Part shown: in pieces, positions 1 through 10,115 of the stretch
Layout of the letters: every line of letters starts with the position of its first letter
Numbering within the stretch: the stretch's first letter is position 1
From: Coemansia sp. RSA 487
Lineage: Eukaryota > Kickxellomycota > Kickxellomycetes > Kickxellales > Kickxellaceae
Assembly (NCBI GenBank): GCA_027577595.1
Contig: JANBRJ010000029.1
Coordinates: 1 to 64,000 of the forward strand
DNA length: 64,000 nt
Reading direction: 5' to 3'
The notes under the pieces: generated by a model
Databases searched by the model: none
Told to the model about the DNA's origin: nothing
What the model saw: the letters and a program-made list of their open reading frames with translations, nothing else
Translations under genes and position numbers: made by a program

Positions 1-1945
1 TGCAGGCCAGAAGGTGCCGTATAAATACAATTTGTTTGTTAGAACGCGCAAAGTGACAACGAAGCTGGCGTTCTGAGCAGAAGCAGTAATTATACGCATG
101 TTGGTGCTCTCTTGTTCTCCCTCCCTTTCCTCCCTCTCCTTTCTGGCATTTTTCTATATGTTTACATTGTGGAATTGGCATCTTTTACAGAAAGATAAAC
201 CCGTGTGCATAAATATCTTCGTCGAACAAGCATGCTTTTGTACCAAGCCAAGCTCTATGTGCTTACAAAGGACAAAGGAAGCCAATCTTGCTGTCTTTAC
301 AACGCATGCAATAGCATGCAAAGACTGATATTTTTTCTTTCCATTTTATACACGTGCTTTTCTTGGCTTGCTAGCAACTTTGCAATAGGTGCTATTGGTT
401 CTTTTTATACATGTCTGGAATTCTAGTTCCTGGAATAGCATCATAAAACTTTGTAAAGGTTCTTCTACTTTGGTTGTCGATTTTATGCCAAGCCCACGTG
501 TGTTTGCAAATCCTCTTTTGTGACAAGATATGTAATGGCCATCGATTCAGTATTTCCCTCCTATATTGGCAACTTGATCAGTGCAGACAAGTCCAGTCAA
601 ACACGCATATTAAACGACATGCCTTCCATGGCCCCTGTTTTTATTGTGGCTCTTGGAATGTTGCCTCTTTTAGTATGTAACAAATTTATGCTTACGCTAG
701 CAACCCTAATGTTATTACTGAAGCTGTAAAGTTGATATCTGTCGACAGGATTTGCTCTGGAATATACCATCCATCTCCAAACAATAGTAGGATTTTGGTG
801 GGGGGTTGTGTGTTGCCAACCCTATTTTTCTTGTGATCCTGAGAGCTTGTATATATTAGTGGATCGACTGGAAGGATCAGATGTGTTTGTGTCTTTTGCA
901 GCTGAAGAGTAGCGATGATGACACCACATATTAGGAGGGATATTGTGGTGTAGATGCGCTCGATTTAGGTTGATAGCGCTGACTAAACACGCCCTTAGGT
1001 ATTATAATTACGCACTCTTATTGACTTTTTTTTTAAAAATATCGGGGGTTTAATGTGCACATTTGGTAATATAAGATCTTGATTTTTGCAGATAGATGTG
1101 CTGTGAACAAGCAAAAAGTAGTCGAGGGGCACATAATCTGTGGCAAATGTTGAAAATCAATGATGCAACTGCGCAGGGGAAAAGAAGGGGCTGGATGAGC
1201 TTTGCAGTAAGTAAGGGATAAAACACAGCCAAAACGCGCACCTTAAAAGCCTGTCACATGCTGGTCAATTGTCCATTCGTGAAGAACCATTGTTACGAAG
1301 GGGCGACTTGCAGAGCCGCTAGAAATTCAATAAGATTTTGAAAGAATATTATTTTACAAAGAGCTTCCCGTCGTTTATGTCGGGAGCCCCTTGGGTTTAA
1401 ATATACCTAAAAAGTACAAAAGTTTGAAACTATTTGAGAAAGAAGATTTATATAAAACTGCTTAATCTGATAGGGTTCGAAAGGATGTTTTTAATGTGCA
1501 AAGTGGCGAATACATTAAAGTGCCAGAAAAATTGGGGAAAAATAACTAATGTTATAACCAAATCAATAGATCAAGCACTGTGTCCGTTATGGACGGATAG
1601 TGGATGCGTGATAGAAGGACGCCTGGAGAGTTCGAGAGCGTGAAAAGCCGTGTCTTTGTTGAGCAAAATGATTGTGTAATATTCAAATCAAAAACAAGAC
1701 GAATGGGAATATCTTGCATTTATGTCTTTCCTTTTGTCAACAAATGTTTTTCTATTTGAGAGAGAAAATATATTGTACTGTAGCATTACCACGTATAAAC
1801 AAAAGAAGCTTTAACCCACCTGTCATGTACATTTGTCAGCAAAAAGGCCCAGTGTAATAAAAATATTCGTTGTGGCAGAACTAAAGTTCCCCGTTCATTT
1901 GAAATAACAATTAGTCATTTTATAGCCGTACAAAAACTTTCTATC

Positions 1946-2108
1946 TTATGGTGGATCATTGTATATCCATTGATCCATCATAATGCATATGAGAGATCCA
2001 TATCACAAAAGGGACCTTTTGTGACACGAATTTATCTGAGTTATGATTGTTGATTCCGTATGCTATTCAACAATACGATTGTTGGTGTTAGAACAATCTT
2101 ATTGTTGA
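1946..2108. repeat. Cluster of short inverted repeats
   Basis: Several hairpins follow one another. Arms 1946-1961 and 1968-1983 match at 14 of 16 positions around a 6-nt loop. CACAAAAGG at 2004-2012 pairs perfectly with 2015-2023 around 2 nt. ATTGTTGA at 2046-2053 pairs with TCAACAAT at 2067-2074, and ATTGTTGA recurs at about 2101-2108. Such density is unusual for ordinary intergenic DNA. It could be a non-autonomous element end, a structured RNA, or AT-rich coincidence. Confidence 0.5.
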
Positions 2109-2843
2109 TCGAATATGACATATAGCACCCGTTTATACGAATAGCTGCACAATGTTTAATTTGGCTATAAAAGCCATCGTTTTATTGAATAAACGAAAGG
2201 AGGAATTTTAGTTTCCTCCAAGCCTTAAGCGTATTATATTTCAGTAGTGAATATTTTTATAACAAATACCCTTAGTGTAATAAAACTTTTCTTACTATTT
2301 GGTATATCTTTAATAAACTAAAACGGAGCTGAAGAATCTCCTTTTCTTCATGCTAAAAATCACAACAAATGTATGCATGTCCATAGATGATCATGCATAA
2401 CATGTAAACAAGAGTGCCTATTATTTTCTGCACTCAGCATGATCGGATTTAGCTAAGCTGCATCATACTTAGTCAAATTGTTAAAGAAAAAGAAAAACAT
2501 TAGTTGTCTTTAAAAAGCATGAAATAGCTATAACAGGGGGCATTATTGTAAAGAAAAATTGGGCGAGGGGGGCGCGATACAACAACTTTTCCCAAAAAGG
2601 GAAAAAAACTGGCAGTCGCTATATAGTTTATGTAAAACCAACGTGAAGAAATAGTGTGGTCATCACCTGAATATACTGGAGTTAATCAGCAGGAAGAGAA
2701 AAGCCTCGCTTGGTCTATTCTGCTGTAAGATCAATAATAAAAAGTGCGATTGGGTTTCTTCCATTGGAGATTAGTCTCAACTTCCTAACTTTACAAAATA
2801 CATTAAAAACATGGGAGGTTTCACAATTCACCGAAACTTCCTT

Positions 2844-2926
2844 GGGATCCGTCCCGACTTTCGGCGAGTTCTCACCGAAAGTAATTCATTAATTCATTGC
2901 AGCTGTTTAAGATCGAGACGGATCCC
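2844..2926. repeat. Nested perfect inverted repeats
   Basis: GGGATCCGTC at 2844-2853 is exactly reverse-complementary to GACGGATCCC at 2917-2926. Inside this pair, ACTTTCGG at 2857-2864 is exactly complementary to CCGAAAGT at 2875-2882 around a 10-nt loop. This gives a two-part fold of about 83 nt. The function is unknown; it lies about 0.75 kb upstream of the Fanzor gene. Confidence 0.6.
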
Positions 2927-3661
2927 GGCGTTGAGTTTAGCCAACTTTTAGTGATCAAAGAGCACTAAAATTTGGTGTATTATAATGAGACACAGTCTTG
3001 GTGGGCCAAATCTGCCTTACTGGATATATATTCTATAGTTTAAGATAACCTCCATTGCAACCTTTGCTTATTTTCATCATTAATATAATTATACATGCTT
3101 AATCTTTCAAATTCTTTTAGACGCAGCTTTTCTATGCTGTTGTTTTAATATAAAACTGTGTTTCAATTATGTTTTCTAAGCAACGAATCAGTATAATTCA
3201 TGAGTTGTGAAGGGGGCGGGAGAACGACTGGCAAACAGCATAAAAATAATTCAATAACAGAGAATGAGTAAGAATTGACAAATGAAAACGTATGCATAAA
3301 AATGGCAATTTAATGTTGACATAATAAAATACAGTTGCTGCATTATGCCACCTATAGTAAACAAGCATTTATCTTTCTCTGCAGCTGCGATGCTGGTCTT
3401 GCTACCTACAACTAATAGTGGCTATTTGTCAAATTTTTGCCTAGCAATTACACCAGGCCATTGTTTATTTAGTTATGTATTTGGAAAAGAGAAAGGAAAA
3501 AAACAAAAACAAAAAAAACAAAAAAAAGCGAAAAAAAAACAAAATGTAATATAAAGGCAAGAGCGACTACAGACAGTATTCCGTACCCATCATTTTCTAT
3601 ATTCTATATTGCCAAAAATATTATTGAAAAAAACAATAGAAATTTATTTTCAAATGTTAAT

Positions 3662-6181
3662 ATGAAGGACATTCGCACAACCAAGGTTCCTCTCCAGGCA
3701 GTGGGCTGGAATGAGGAATACAAGGCGACCTTGGAGGCCCTTGTACGTAATGTCAATTTCATAACTATGCAGGCGTTACTATTTGCACGATATATTTTTA
3801 TTGACGAACTTTACAAAAATCAAAACTTTCAATTTCATACTTATTTGAGCAGGCAGTTTTTTATGGAGGCATTCCTCCACTTGACTGCAAGGCAGGCACA
3901 GCAAGCTAAGGCTGTGACTGCCGCAGCTCGCCAACTGATAGGCAGCAAACATCTTATCAATTTTCAGCACTTGACAAATATGCTTCATCTTGACATTGGC
4001 AGCCTCAACCAAATCTCTAGCTACGAGGGAGAGAAAATGCTAAATGCATACCTCAACAATATTAAGTTGCGTTTTGCTACTTACCTACGCAAATCCATTG
4101 ACGTTGCGCTGCAAACACGGCAGCGCAAGCATGCCATCCAGCGAGAGTCCTGTGGCCATGCGCGAAAGGCAATGATACAAGCTGAAATATCACGGCCGAA
4201 ACGCCAGGTCCAAGACGCCATTCGTACCGGATCCCGCGACATCCGTGGCCTCCTCCCTCCTGCCATTATCGCGATCCGTCGTCTAACGCCGATTCTTAGT
4301 TCCTATGCTACAGACTATGAATTTGAAAAAAACAATATTTATTATGACGTTAAAGTGCATCCTGAAATGCATGCGAAGGCGTTTTTTAGGATCGCTCAGT
4401 TATTTGAGACAGAAGGTGAGCGTGTGTTCCAAAGTATGCCGCTGCGCATGACGTGGGTGCCACAGCACATAACTGTAGACACCGAGGTTCTGCGCCAGAA
4501 CATATTGCAAGATAAAACATACAGATCAACACAAGACACAAAGGAAAACATTTGGTGGCGGGTTTTGGATACGAAATCCAAAGCAATAGTATCGCAAAAC
4601 GGTTATAATTTCACTTACACAGTACAGACGGATGGCGTTTCTATTTCGATACTCAAAGAAAAGGAGGGCAGCGGCTGGATGCCTAAGCGAAAAAAGGGTG
4701 AAGAATTTAAGTATGTGAGCGATCTTAACAAGAGAAAGCTCAACGAAATCATGGACAGAAGCGCATATTTGGATCCTAATCGCCACGACCTCGAACATGG
4801 CATCCTTCCTGGCAGCACAGCAGAAGACCCAAAGTCTATTCGTTATACTCGCAACCAACACGCACACGAAACGGAAATGCATAGGCATCAAGATATACTT
4901 ATTATTGTAAAAGCTGCGTACCGCAACGGCATCGTGTTAGAGGCTGAGGAGCACCTCCAACAAGTATCGTGTACAACGACGAATCCTACAGAGTATAAAA
5001 AATATTTGCGAACAAGAACAGCTGTGCACAGCGTTTTGAGCAAGTTTTACACGGAAACCCTCACCAATCGCAAGGAATTCGGGCAATATCTGCATCGTCG
5101 TTTAAGGTTGTCTACTTACATGAATCAGTTGGCGGTGGACCAGCGCCTTGCGAATTATATCCGAAAGAAGGCAGGGAGAAACGACCTCGTGTTGATTATC
5201 GGCGACTGGCAGGCAACGATGGTGCGCTTCCAGGAGCCGATTCGCGACATCGGCATGCTTCGTATGCTCCGACGACAGGGCTTCGAAGTGTATAAAATTG
5301 ATGAGTTCCGGACGTCAACATTTTGCCCTGGCTGCGGTGGTATACTGCGCAAGTGTCTCCGCGTCCAGAATCCGCGCAAGAAATCCAGAAAGAAACGCCC
5401 ATTCGTTGTGTGCCATGGGTTGCTCGAGTGCACTAGCGATGAGTGTATCCAGTATGTGAAGGAGAAGCTGAGTGAGAAGAACGTGAATGAGTCTGGTGCT
5501 GGGGGCGATCCGGGTGTGACTGTTGAGGGGCGCTACTGGAACCGCGACACAGCAGCTGCGCTGAACTTTAAAATAATCACCGATAGCTTGCGCACAGTCG
5601 GGCGTGTCCCAGAGCGTTTCGATCGCAACGTGAAGCTGACCCCGGAGCAGCAACGCCAACAACGCCAACGCCAACCGCTCAAGCTACAGGTGCCGCCCAA
5701 GCTACAGCAGACGCGGGAGGAATGGCAGCAAACGCGGCAGAACTACCAACAACGAAAACAGAAGCAGCAGCACCAACGGCAGGAGCAGCGTGCACAGCAT
5801 AAGGAACATGAGGAGAAACGCCTTCTGAAAAACCAACAACGACTCGAGAAACTACGCGAGGCGCAACGAATTAAACGAATGGATGAACAAGAACAGCGGG
5901 AGAGGGAGCTCGATATGCGAGTTGCAGCGTTTAAAGAACACCGTCGTCAATTCAAACAGAAGAGGCGCCAAAAACGCGAACTGCAGCAACAACAACAAAT
6001 GCAACCACCAAACAAAACCCGCCGTCTCGCTAGACGCGCTGCTGCTGCGACCACTCCTGTTGCTGACAACACTCAGCTGAACCGCCGTTCCAAGCGCAAG
6101 GCTGCTACGGCCTCAACGTCTGCTGCAACTGCATCAGGGCAGGAGCAGACTGCCATGCGTAAGCGTGCTGACCAGCAGTAA
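3662..6181 (+). CDS. Fanzor RNA-guided nuclease (TnpB/OMEGA family), apparently intact
   Basis: An 839-residue uninterrupted ORF related to TnpB/Cas12, the eukaryotic Fanzor family of RNA-guided DNA endonucleases carried by mobile elements. The N-terminal half (about 1-320) is the recognition/wedge part. The RuvC core includes TDG at 323-325, the DPNRHDL block with candidate RuvC-I Asp371, GDW at 514-516, DEFRTS with Glu548, and NRDTAAALNF with candidate RuvC-III Asp629. A zinc-binding insert has CPGC (555-558) and Cys590/Cys595. Glu548 in DEFRTS fits the relocated catalytic Glu described for many Fanzors; that assignment is inference. Residues about 655-839 form a Q/K/R-rich, probably coiled-coil tail with basic clusters usable as nuclear localisation signals. 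The ATG at 3662 follows an A-rich leader. No intron is evident. Family membership is very likely; activity is untested. Confidence 0.93.
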   Translation: MKDIRTTKVPLQAVGWNEEYKATLEALVRNVNFITMQALLFARYIFIDELYKNQNFQFHTYLSRQFFMEAFLHLTARQAQQAKAVTAAARQLIGSKHLINFQHLTNMLHLDIGSLNQISSYEGEKMLNAYLNNIKLRFATYLRKSIDVALQTRQRKHAIQRESCGHARKAMIQAEISRPKRQVQDAIRTGSRDIRGLLPPAIIAIRRLTPILSSYATDYEFEKNNIYYDVKVHPEMHAKAFFRIAQLFETEGERVFQSMPLRMTWVPQHITVDTEVLRQNILQDKTYRSTQDTKENIWWRVLDTKSKAIVSQNGYNFTYTVQTDGVSISILKEKEGSGWMPKRKKGEEFKYVSDLNKRKLNEIMDRSAYLDPNRHDLEHGILPGSTAEDPKSIRYTRNQHAHETEMHRHQDILIIVKAAYRNGIVLEAEEHLQQVSCTTTNPTEYKKYLRTRTAVHSVLSKFYTETLTNRKEFGQYLHRRLRLSTYMNQLAVDQRLANYIRKKAGRNDLVLIIGDWQATMVRFQEPIRDIGMLRMLRRQGFEVYKIDEFRTSTFCPGCGGILRKCLRVQNPRKKSRKKRPFVVCHGLLECTSDECIQYVKEKLSEKNVNESGAGGDPGVTVEGRYWNRDTAAALNFKIITDSLRTVGRVPERFDRNVKLTPEQQRQQRQRQPLKLQVPPKLQQTREEWQQTRQNYQQRKQKQQHQRQEQRAQHKEHEEKRLLKNQQRLEKLREAQRIKRMDEQEQRERELDMRVAAFKEHRRQFKQKRRQKRELQQQQQMQPPNKTRRLARRAAAATTPVADNTQLNRRSKRKAATASTSAATASGQEQTAMRKRADQQ

Positions 6182-6400
6182 AAACAAGCCTTCACGTATC
6201 GTGTCGTATCAGCTATTACTGATACCATAAGCGGTCTTGCGCCTTTATCGCTGGCGATGGATGCCTCTCAGGAGGGCCCTTTGCGACAGACTTCTCTTTG
6301 AGTTGTTTTAGCGAGGGGGTTCGTTTCTAGGGCAATAAGGCGTGTAAATGGGCCTTTGGAGGGTTTTTGAATCCTCCAGTGAGAAACTGTAAGTATTCTG
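6182..6400 (+). ncRNA. Candidate Fanzor guide RNA (omega/f-RNA) scaffold
   Basis: Directly after the Fanzor stop codon come three hairpins. GTATCAG (6206-6212) pairs perfectly with CTGATAC (6219-6225). CCTC (6264-6267) pairs with GAGG (6272-6275). TGGAGG (6357-6362) pairs with CCTCCA (6373-6378). In TnpB and Fanzor loci the guide RNA usually overlaps or follows the 3' end of the nuclease gene and ends at the element's right end. Location and structure fit, but no guide boundary, conserved copy or expression can be shown from one locus. Confidence 0.35.
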
Positions 6401-8435
6401 ATGTCCTATGTTTGCTGCTGTTTTTGCTGCTGTGTGTTTTATGTGTAGAGTTGAATAATTCATGAGGAAGGTGGTGCGATGTTTACTTCTTGATTAAAAG
6501 GGAAAGAAGCAGAGCTAAAAAAGCCTCCGATTCTCATGACTGAGAAAGAGAAACAAACTGCTGCTACTATTCGTGTTTCTGATTGGTTATTATTTTACTA
6601 ACATATACTTTTGATTTTTTGGTATTTCTTGTATGACGCTTTCGCAAACTTTCACAAACTTTCACACATCGTGAAACGTTGTCTTATACAGACCTCCCTT
6701 TCTCTCAAATAGCGTTTTCATCTTTTTGGATTCTTAGTTTTAATTTACATATCAGCAAACATAGCGCACTTGCGACTGTTTTCTGGGGATCACGCCACAG
6801 GCAAGAGGTGAGGGTAGAACATCACAGGCGCGATTACGAGGTAAGATATGGGTTTATCGCAAGCACAAGGCTGTTGCAAATCTCAGGAGGCATTGCTATT
6901 GGTCTGTTTTGCCACGATTGCAGGGCAGATATTATTCTTGGCGGTAATTTTACAGCCAATCAGACAGGGAATGTGCCAAATCGATGATGATGGTGACGAT
7001 GAACGACAAGGCGAAAAGATCCGCTAAAACTGGCAGAGATGAACAAAATCGAGAAACATTACAGTACTCGCTGTTTAGACAAGGATTGTGGCTGTCTTGC
7101 GAGTAGCATGATGTTTGAGTATTTGAAACACCACCGAGGGCTTCAGAGAACAATGGGCATGTATATATGAGTGCACAGACATGAACAATCCAGCGTGCCT
7201 CTGTATCACTTTGCATTGCAATGCATTGCAGAGGAGAGGAACGCGCGAAATCGCATTACATCGCATTGTATAGTATTTGGTGGCCCTTATTCCTGTATCT
7301 TGTGTCTTTGGGTTGCAAATGGCCAGCAAAAGCAAGGGCCTTTTGCAGAGGAAAACAGCAACATCTTTGGGAGATCGGCTTTATTTCTAAAAAGACAGTT
7401 TTCTCTTTGCTCCGTTTGAGGAGGACGCAGGAGAAGACTAGCGTGCTCTTTCTCCATATAGCATATGCATGTGTAATTGCCTTTTTTTTTATCACTCCCC
7501 CAACAAAGCACAAGAAAATGAGCACAGCAAAAAAGCTACCACGGTCGTTTGAGCGACATGAGCTCAGGCTTTCCTTTTCTGGCAACTCGAACCTATCAGC
7601 ACAAATCTCGTGTGCAATGCTGGCCCATCTGCCCTTGCCAGAATATTTGTCTACTTGTCTTGGTGGCAGTCGGACAACACATTGTGTTTTTATCGATGAT
7701 GTAGAAACGTCGGGCTTTGGGGGGATGTCATGTCACCCCTCGATTATCCTCCGTTATGCCTACGCGCACAAGTGAAATGAATATATGTCCTTGAAAGCAA
7801 TAGAAGCATTGGGAGCAATAGAAGCAACACTGCATGCATTTCGCCCGGCACTGCCCTGTGCCTAGCAAATTTATTCTCCCTGCCCCCAAAGACATGCTGA
7901 ATGGTAAGAGAAGATGCTTTTTTTTTTGCTTTGAGCAAAAGCAATTGTCCCGGTCCTGTATGTCATACTGCTGCTTACCTTTTTTTTTGCTGCGATAAGT
8001 TGCCCCAATTTCCCGACAAAGTTTGCTTCTGTCGATTAACCCGACCAAATGCCATCTGCTGCCTTTTGTTTCTGCCTGTCTAGGTTTTTTTCTTTTGATC
8101 CTCTACGGTGACTACTTAAAAGGCGGCCCCTGCGCTCGCCTTTGAATCCGCGATTCAAGAACACCAAGCGCATTTCATCCAACACATCCTCGTTTTTTCT
8201 TTTGCTTGTTTTCTCCCTTCGTTGCCAACATTTCGGCCACTCTGCGTATCAGCAAGCGTGGCAACACTTTTGCCACTGTCCCTCCTAAATCATAGACAGA
8301 AAGCAAGAACAAGCAAGTAGCGACGCTAACATTTCGCTTCTACTCATTTCCTTTCCACAACCTGGTAGCTCCTGCTGCTACTGTAAAACAAGACAACACA
8401 AGCCAACACAAAACAAAACAAAACAAAACTTCGTA
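6401..8435. other. Intergenic region between Fanzor and first MATE gene
   Basis: No supported gene. Short ORFs here have no recognisable domain and lack consistent starts. Visible features are a tandem AAACTTTCAC near 6655-6668, GCATTGCA-type palindromes near 7210-7230, poly-T runs and, at 8405-8435, a CAAAA-repeat leader immediately before the MATE start. The 3' boundary of the Fanzor element must lie somewhere in the first part, but no terminal inverted repeat was found by eye. Confidence 0.5.
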
Positions 8436-10115
8436 ATGACTGGTTCGCAGGGCGCAAGGCGCATCGACTCACAGAGGACGCTTAGCGGAGACCCGTCCGA
8501 AATATACAATGATCTGCCGGTTATAAACTACACATCCTGTGTTGCGGATGACGATACAGATCCTGCATCCTTCGGCATTGGGGCACCTGAGCCAGACGAT
8601 GAAACCTACCTTTTGTCCACAAACAAGAAAAAGAAGACCCCATACATGTTTATCGCAAAGGAAGAGACCAGCTGGCTGACCGCATCATCTATCCCTGTTG
8701 TCGCAACGTACTTTTTGCAGTTCAGTCTTGGATTTGCCAATTTTGTAGTTATCGGCAATCTAGGCGCCAAGGAGCTAGCTGCGACGTCACTGTCGTACAT
8801 GGTGTCGGGCGTATTTGCCCTGGCGCCGGCTCTCGGATATGCATCGGCCATGGATACCTTCTGCTCCAGTGCATTTACTGCATCAACTGACAAGACTCTT
8901 GTGGGCGTACACTTCCAGCGCGGCGTGGTCGCAGTCGTTCTGCATCTCATTCCAGTCAGCGTCATCTTTCTCAACATGGAATGGCTGATGCTGCTTCTTG
9001 GGCAGGATGCCGAGATTGCAGCGCTGTGCGGGAGCTACATGCGCGTGTTTCTTCCTGGCGTGCTGCCGTGGGCCCTGTACGAGTGCACAAAGCGCTACTT
9101 GCAGGCTCAGGGCATCATGCGTGCCAGCACCATCGTCATCCTCGTCACTGCGCCGCTCCACTGGCTCAATAGCTACCTGCTCATTCTGTCGCCTACGTTT
9201 GGAATCGGCTATCTCGGCGCGCCGCTCAACCTGACAATCACCTTCTGGCTCATGTTTTTGGGCATCTGGGCGTACGCCATGCTTAGCCCTCAAGCGCGCT
9301 CCACTTGGGGCGGATGGTCGTGGGAGTGCGTGCGCGGATTGGGCTCGTTCTACAAGCTAGGGATTCCAGCCGTGATTACCACGTGTGGTGAGTGGTGGGC
9401 GTACGAGTCGCTCTCGCTTCTGGCCTCCTACTTTGGCGCGGCACAGCTGGCCGCCCAGGCAATCATCATCAACATCATGTCTCTTTCGGGCCAGATACCA
9501 AGCGCTCTAGGCTTCGCGTCGACGCCGCGCATCGGCAACCTGCTTGGCGGAGGCAAAGGCCGTCAGGCGCGCATTTCAGCGCACGTCATCATCGTCATGA
9601 CCATCATCGTTGGGACTGCCACTTCGACCTCCTTTGTCGTCTGGCGCCAGTGGTGGGGCGAGATGTACAGCAAGGACCCCGAGGTCGTGGATGTGGTCGT
9701 GAGCCTTATGCCGATAGCTGGGCTCTTCCTCACATGCAACGGACTGAACCAGGTGTTTGCGGCCATCTTGCGCGGACTGGGGCGCCAGAAGCTGGGTGCC
9801 TACATCATTGTCCCGACCTTCAACTTTATCGGACTCCCACTGAGCGTCTACTTTGCATACGGCCCGCCGCACATGGAGGTCCTGGGGCTCTGGTGGGGTG
9901 CATGCATAGGTACCGTGGTGTCTGCTGTTATCCAGCTTATCGTCATCATGTACTGGACGGACTGGGACATGGAGGTTGAGCGGTGTCTGCGCAGGCTCAT
10001 CGACAGCAGCCCCAGTGCAGGCATTGACGGCATTACGGACGGCTGCACTACACCAGTCAACGAGGCGGCCACCGACCAGATCCCCACCAGAGAAAGCTAC
10101 GGATCCATCGTATAA
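8436..10115 (+). CDS. MATE-family multidrug/toxin efflux transporter (array copy 1)
   Basis: Intronless, 559 residues. MATE proteins (MOP superfamily) export organic cations, drugs or metabolites in exchange for H+ or Na+, using twelve transmembrane helices in two homologous halves. Here an 80-residue polar N-terminus precedes the first helix. Family-typical segments are visible: GNLGAKELAA and PALGYASAMDTFCSSAFTA early in half one, and AAQAIIINIMSL followed by STPRIGNLLGGG in half two. The C-tail is hydrophilic. The protein is clearly related to the next two genes but more divergent from them than they are from each other. Location is probably plasma or vacuolar membrane; the substrate cannot be read from sequence. 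Confidence 0.93.
   Translation: MTGSQGARRIDSQRTLSGDPSEIYNDLPVINYTSCVADDDTDPASFGIGAPEPDDETYLLSTNKKKKTPYMFIAKEETSWLTASSIPVVATYFLQFSLGFANFVVIGNLGAKELAATSLSYMVSGVFALAPALGYASAMDTFCSSAFTASTDKTLVGVHFQRGVVAVVLHLIPVSVIFLNMEWLMLLLGQDAEIAALCGSYMRVFLPGVLPWALYECTKRYLQAQGIMRASTIVILVTAPLHWLNSYLLILSPTFGIGYLGAPLNLTITFWLMFLGIWAYAMLSPQARSTWGGWSWECVRGLGSFYKLGIPAVITTCGEWWAYESLSLLASYFGAAQLAAQAIIINIMSLSGQIPSALGFASTPRIGNLLGGGKGRQARISAHVIIVMTIIVGTATSTSFVVWRQWWGEMYSKDPEVVDVVVSLMPIAGLFLTCNGLNQVFAAILRGLGRQKLGAYIIVPTFNFIGLPLSVYFAYGPPHMEVLGLWWGACIGTVVSAVIQLIVIMYWTDWDMEVERCLRRLIDSSPSAGIDGITDGCTTPVNEAATDQIPTRESYGSIV

Larger units (their letters stand above)
1..3661. other. Gene-poor AT-rich region upstream of Fanzor
   Basis: No coding region longer than about 76 codons is present, and none of the short ORFs resembles a known protein. 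The stretch is AT-rich and carries several perfect or near-perfect foldbacks (about 1946-2108, 2587-2605 and 2844-2926). It ends in an A-rich tract (about 3483-3550) just before the Fanzor start. It looks like accessory or decayed mobile DNA. I see no LTR, reverse transcriptase or transposase fragment in it. Confidence 0.6.

Noticed and set aside
3000-7000. Terminal inverted repeats of a Fanzor-carrying transposon
   Set aside because: No long matching pair could be found by eye on the two sides; only local hairpins and one 12-bp direct repeat.
7221-7775. 184-codon ORF
   Set aside because: No domain, low-complexity and Cys-scattered sequence, overlapping several other frames with equal claims.
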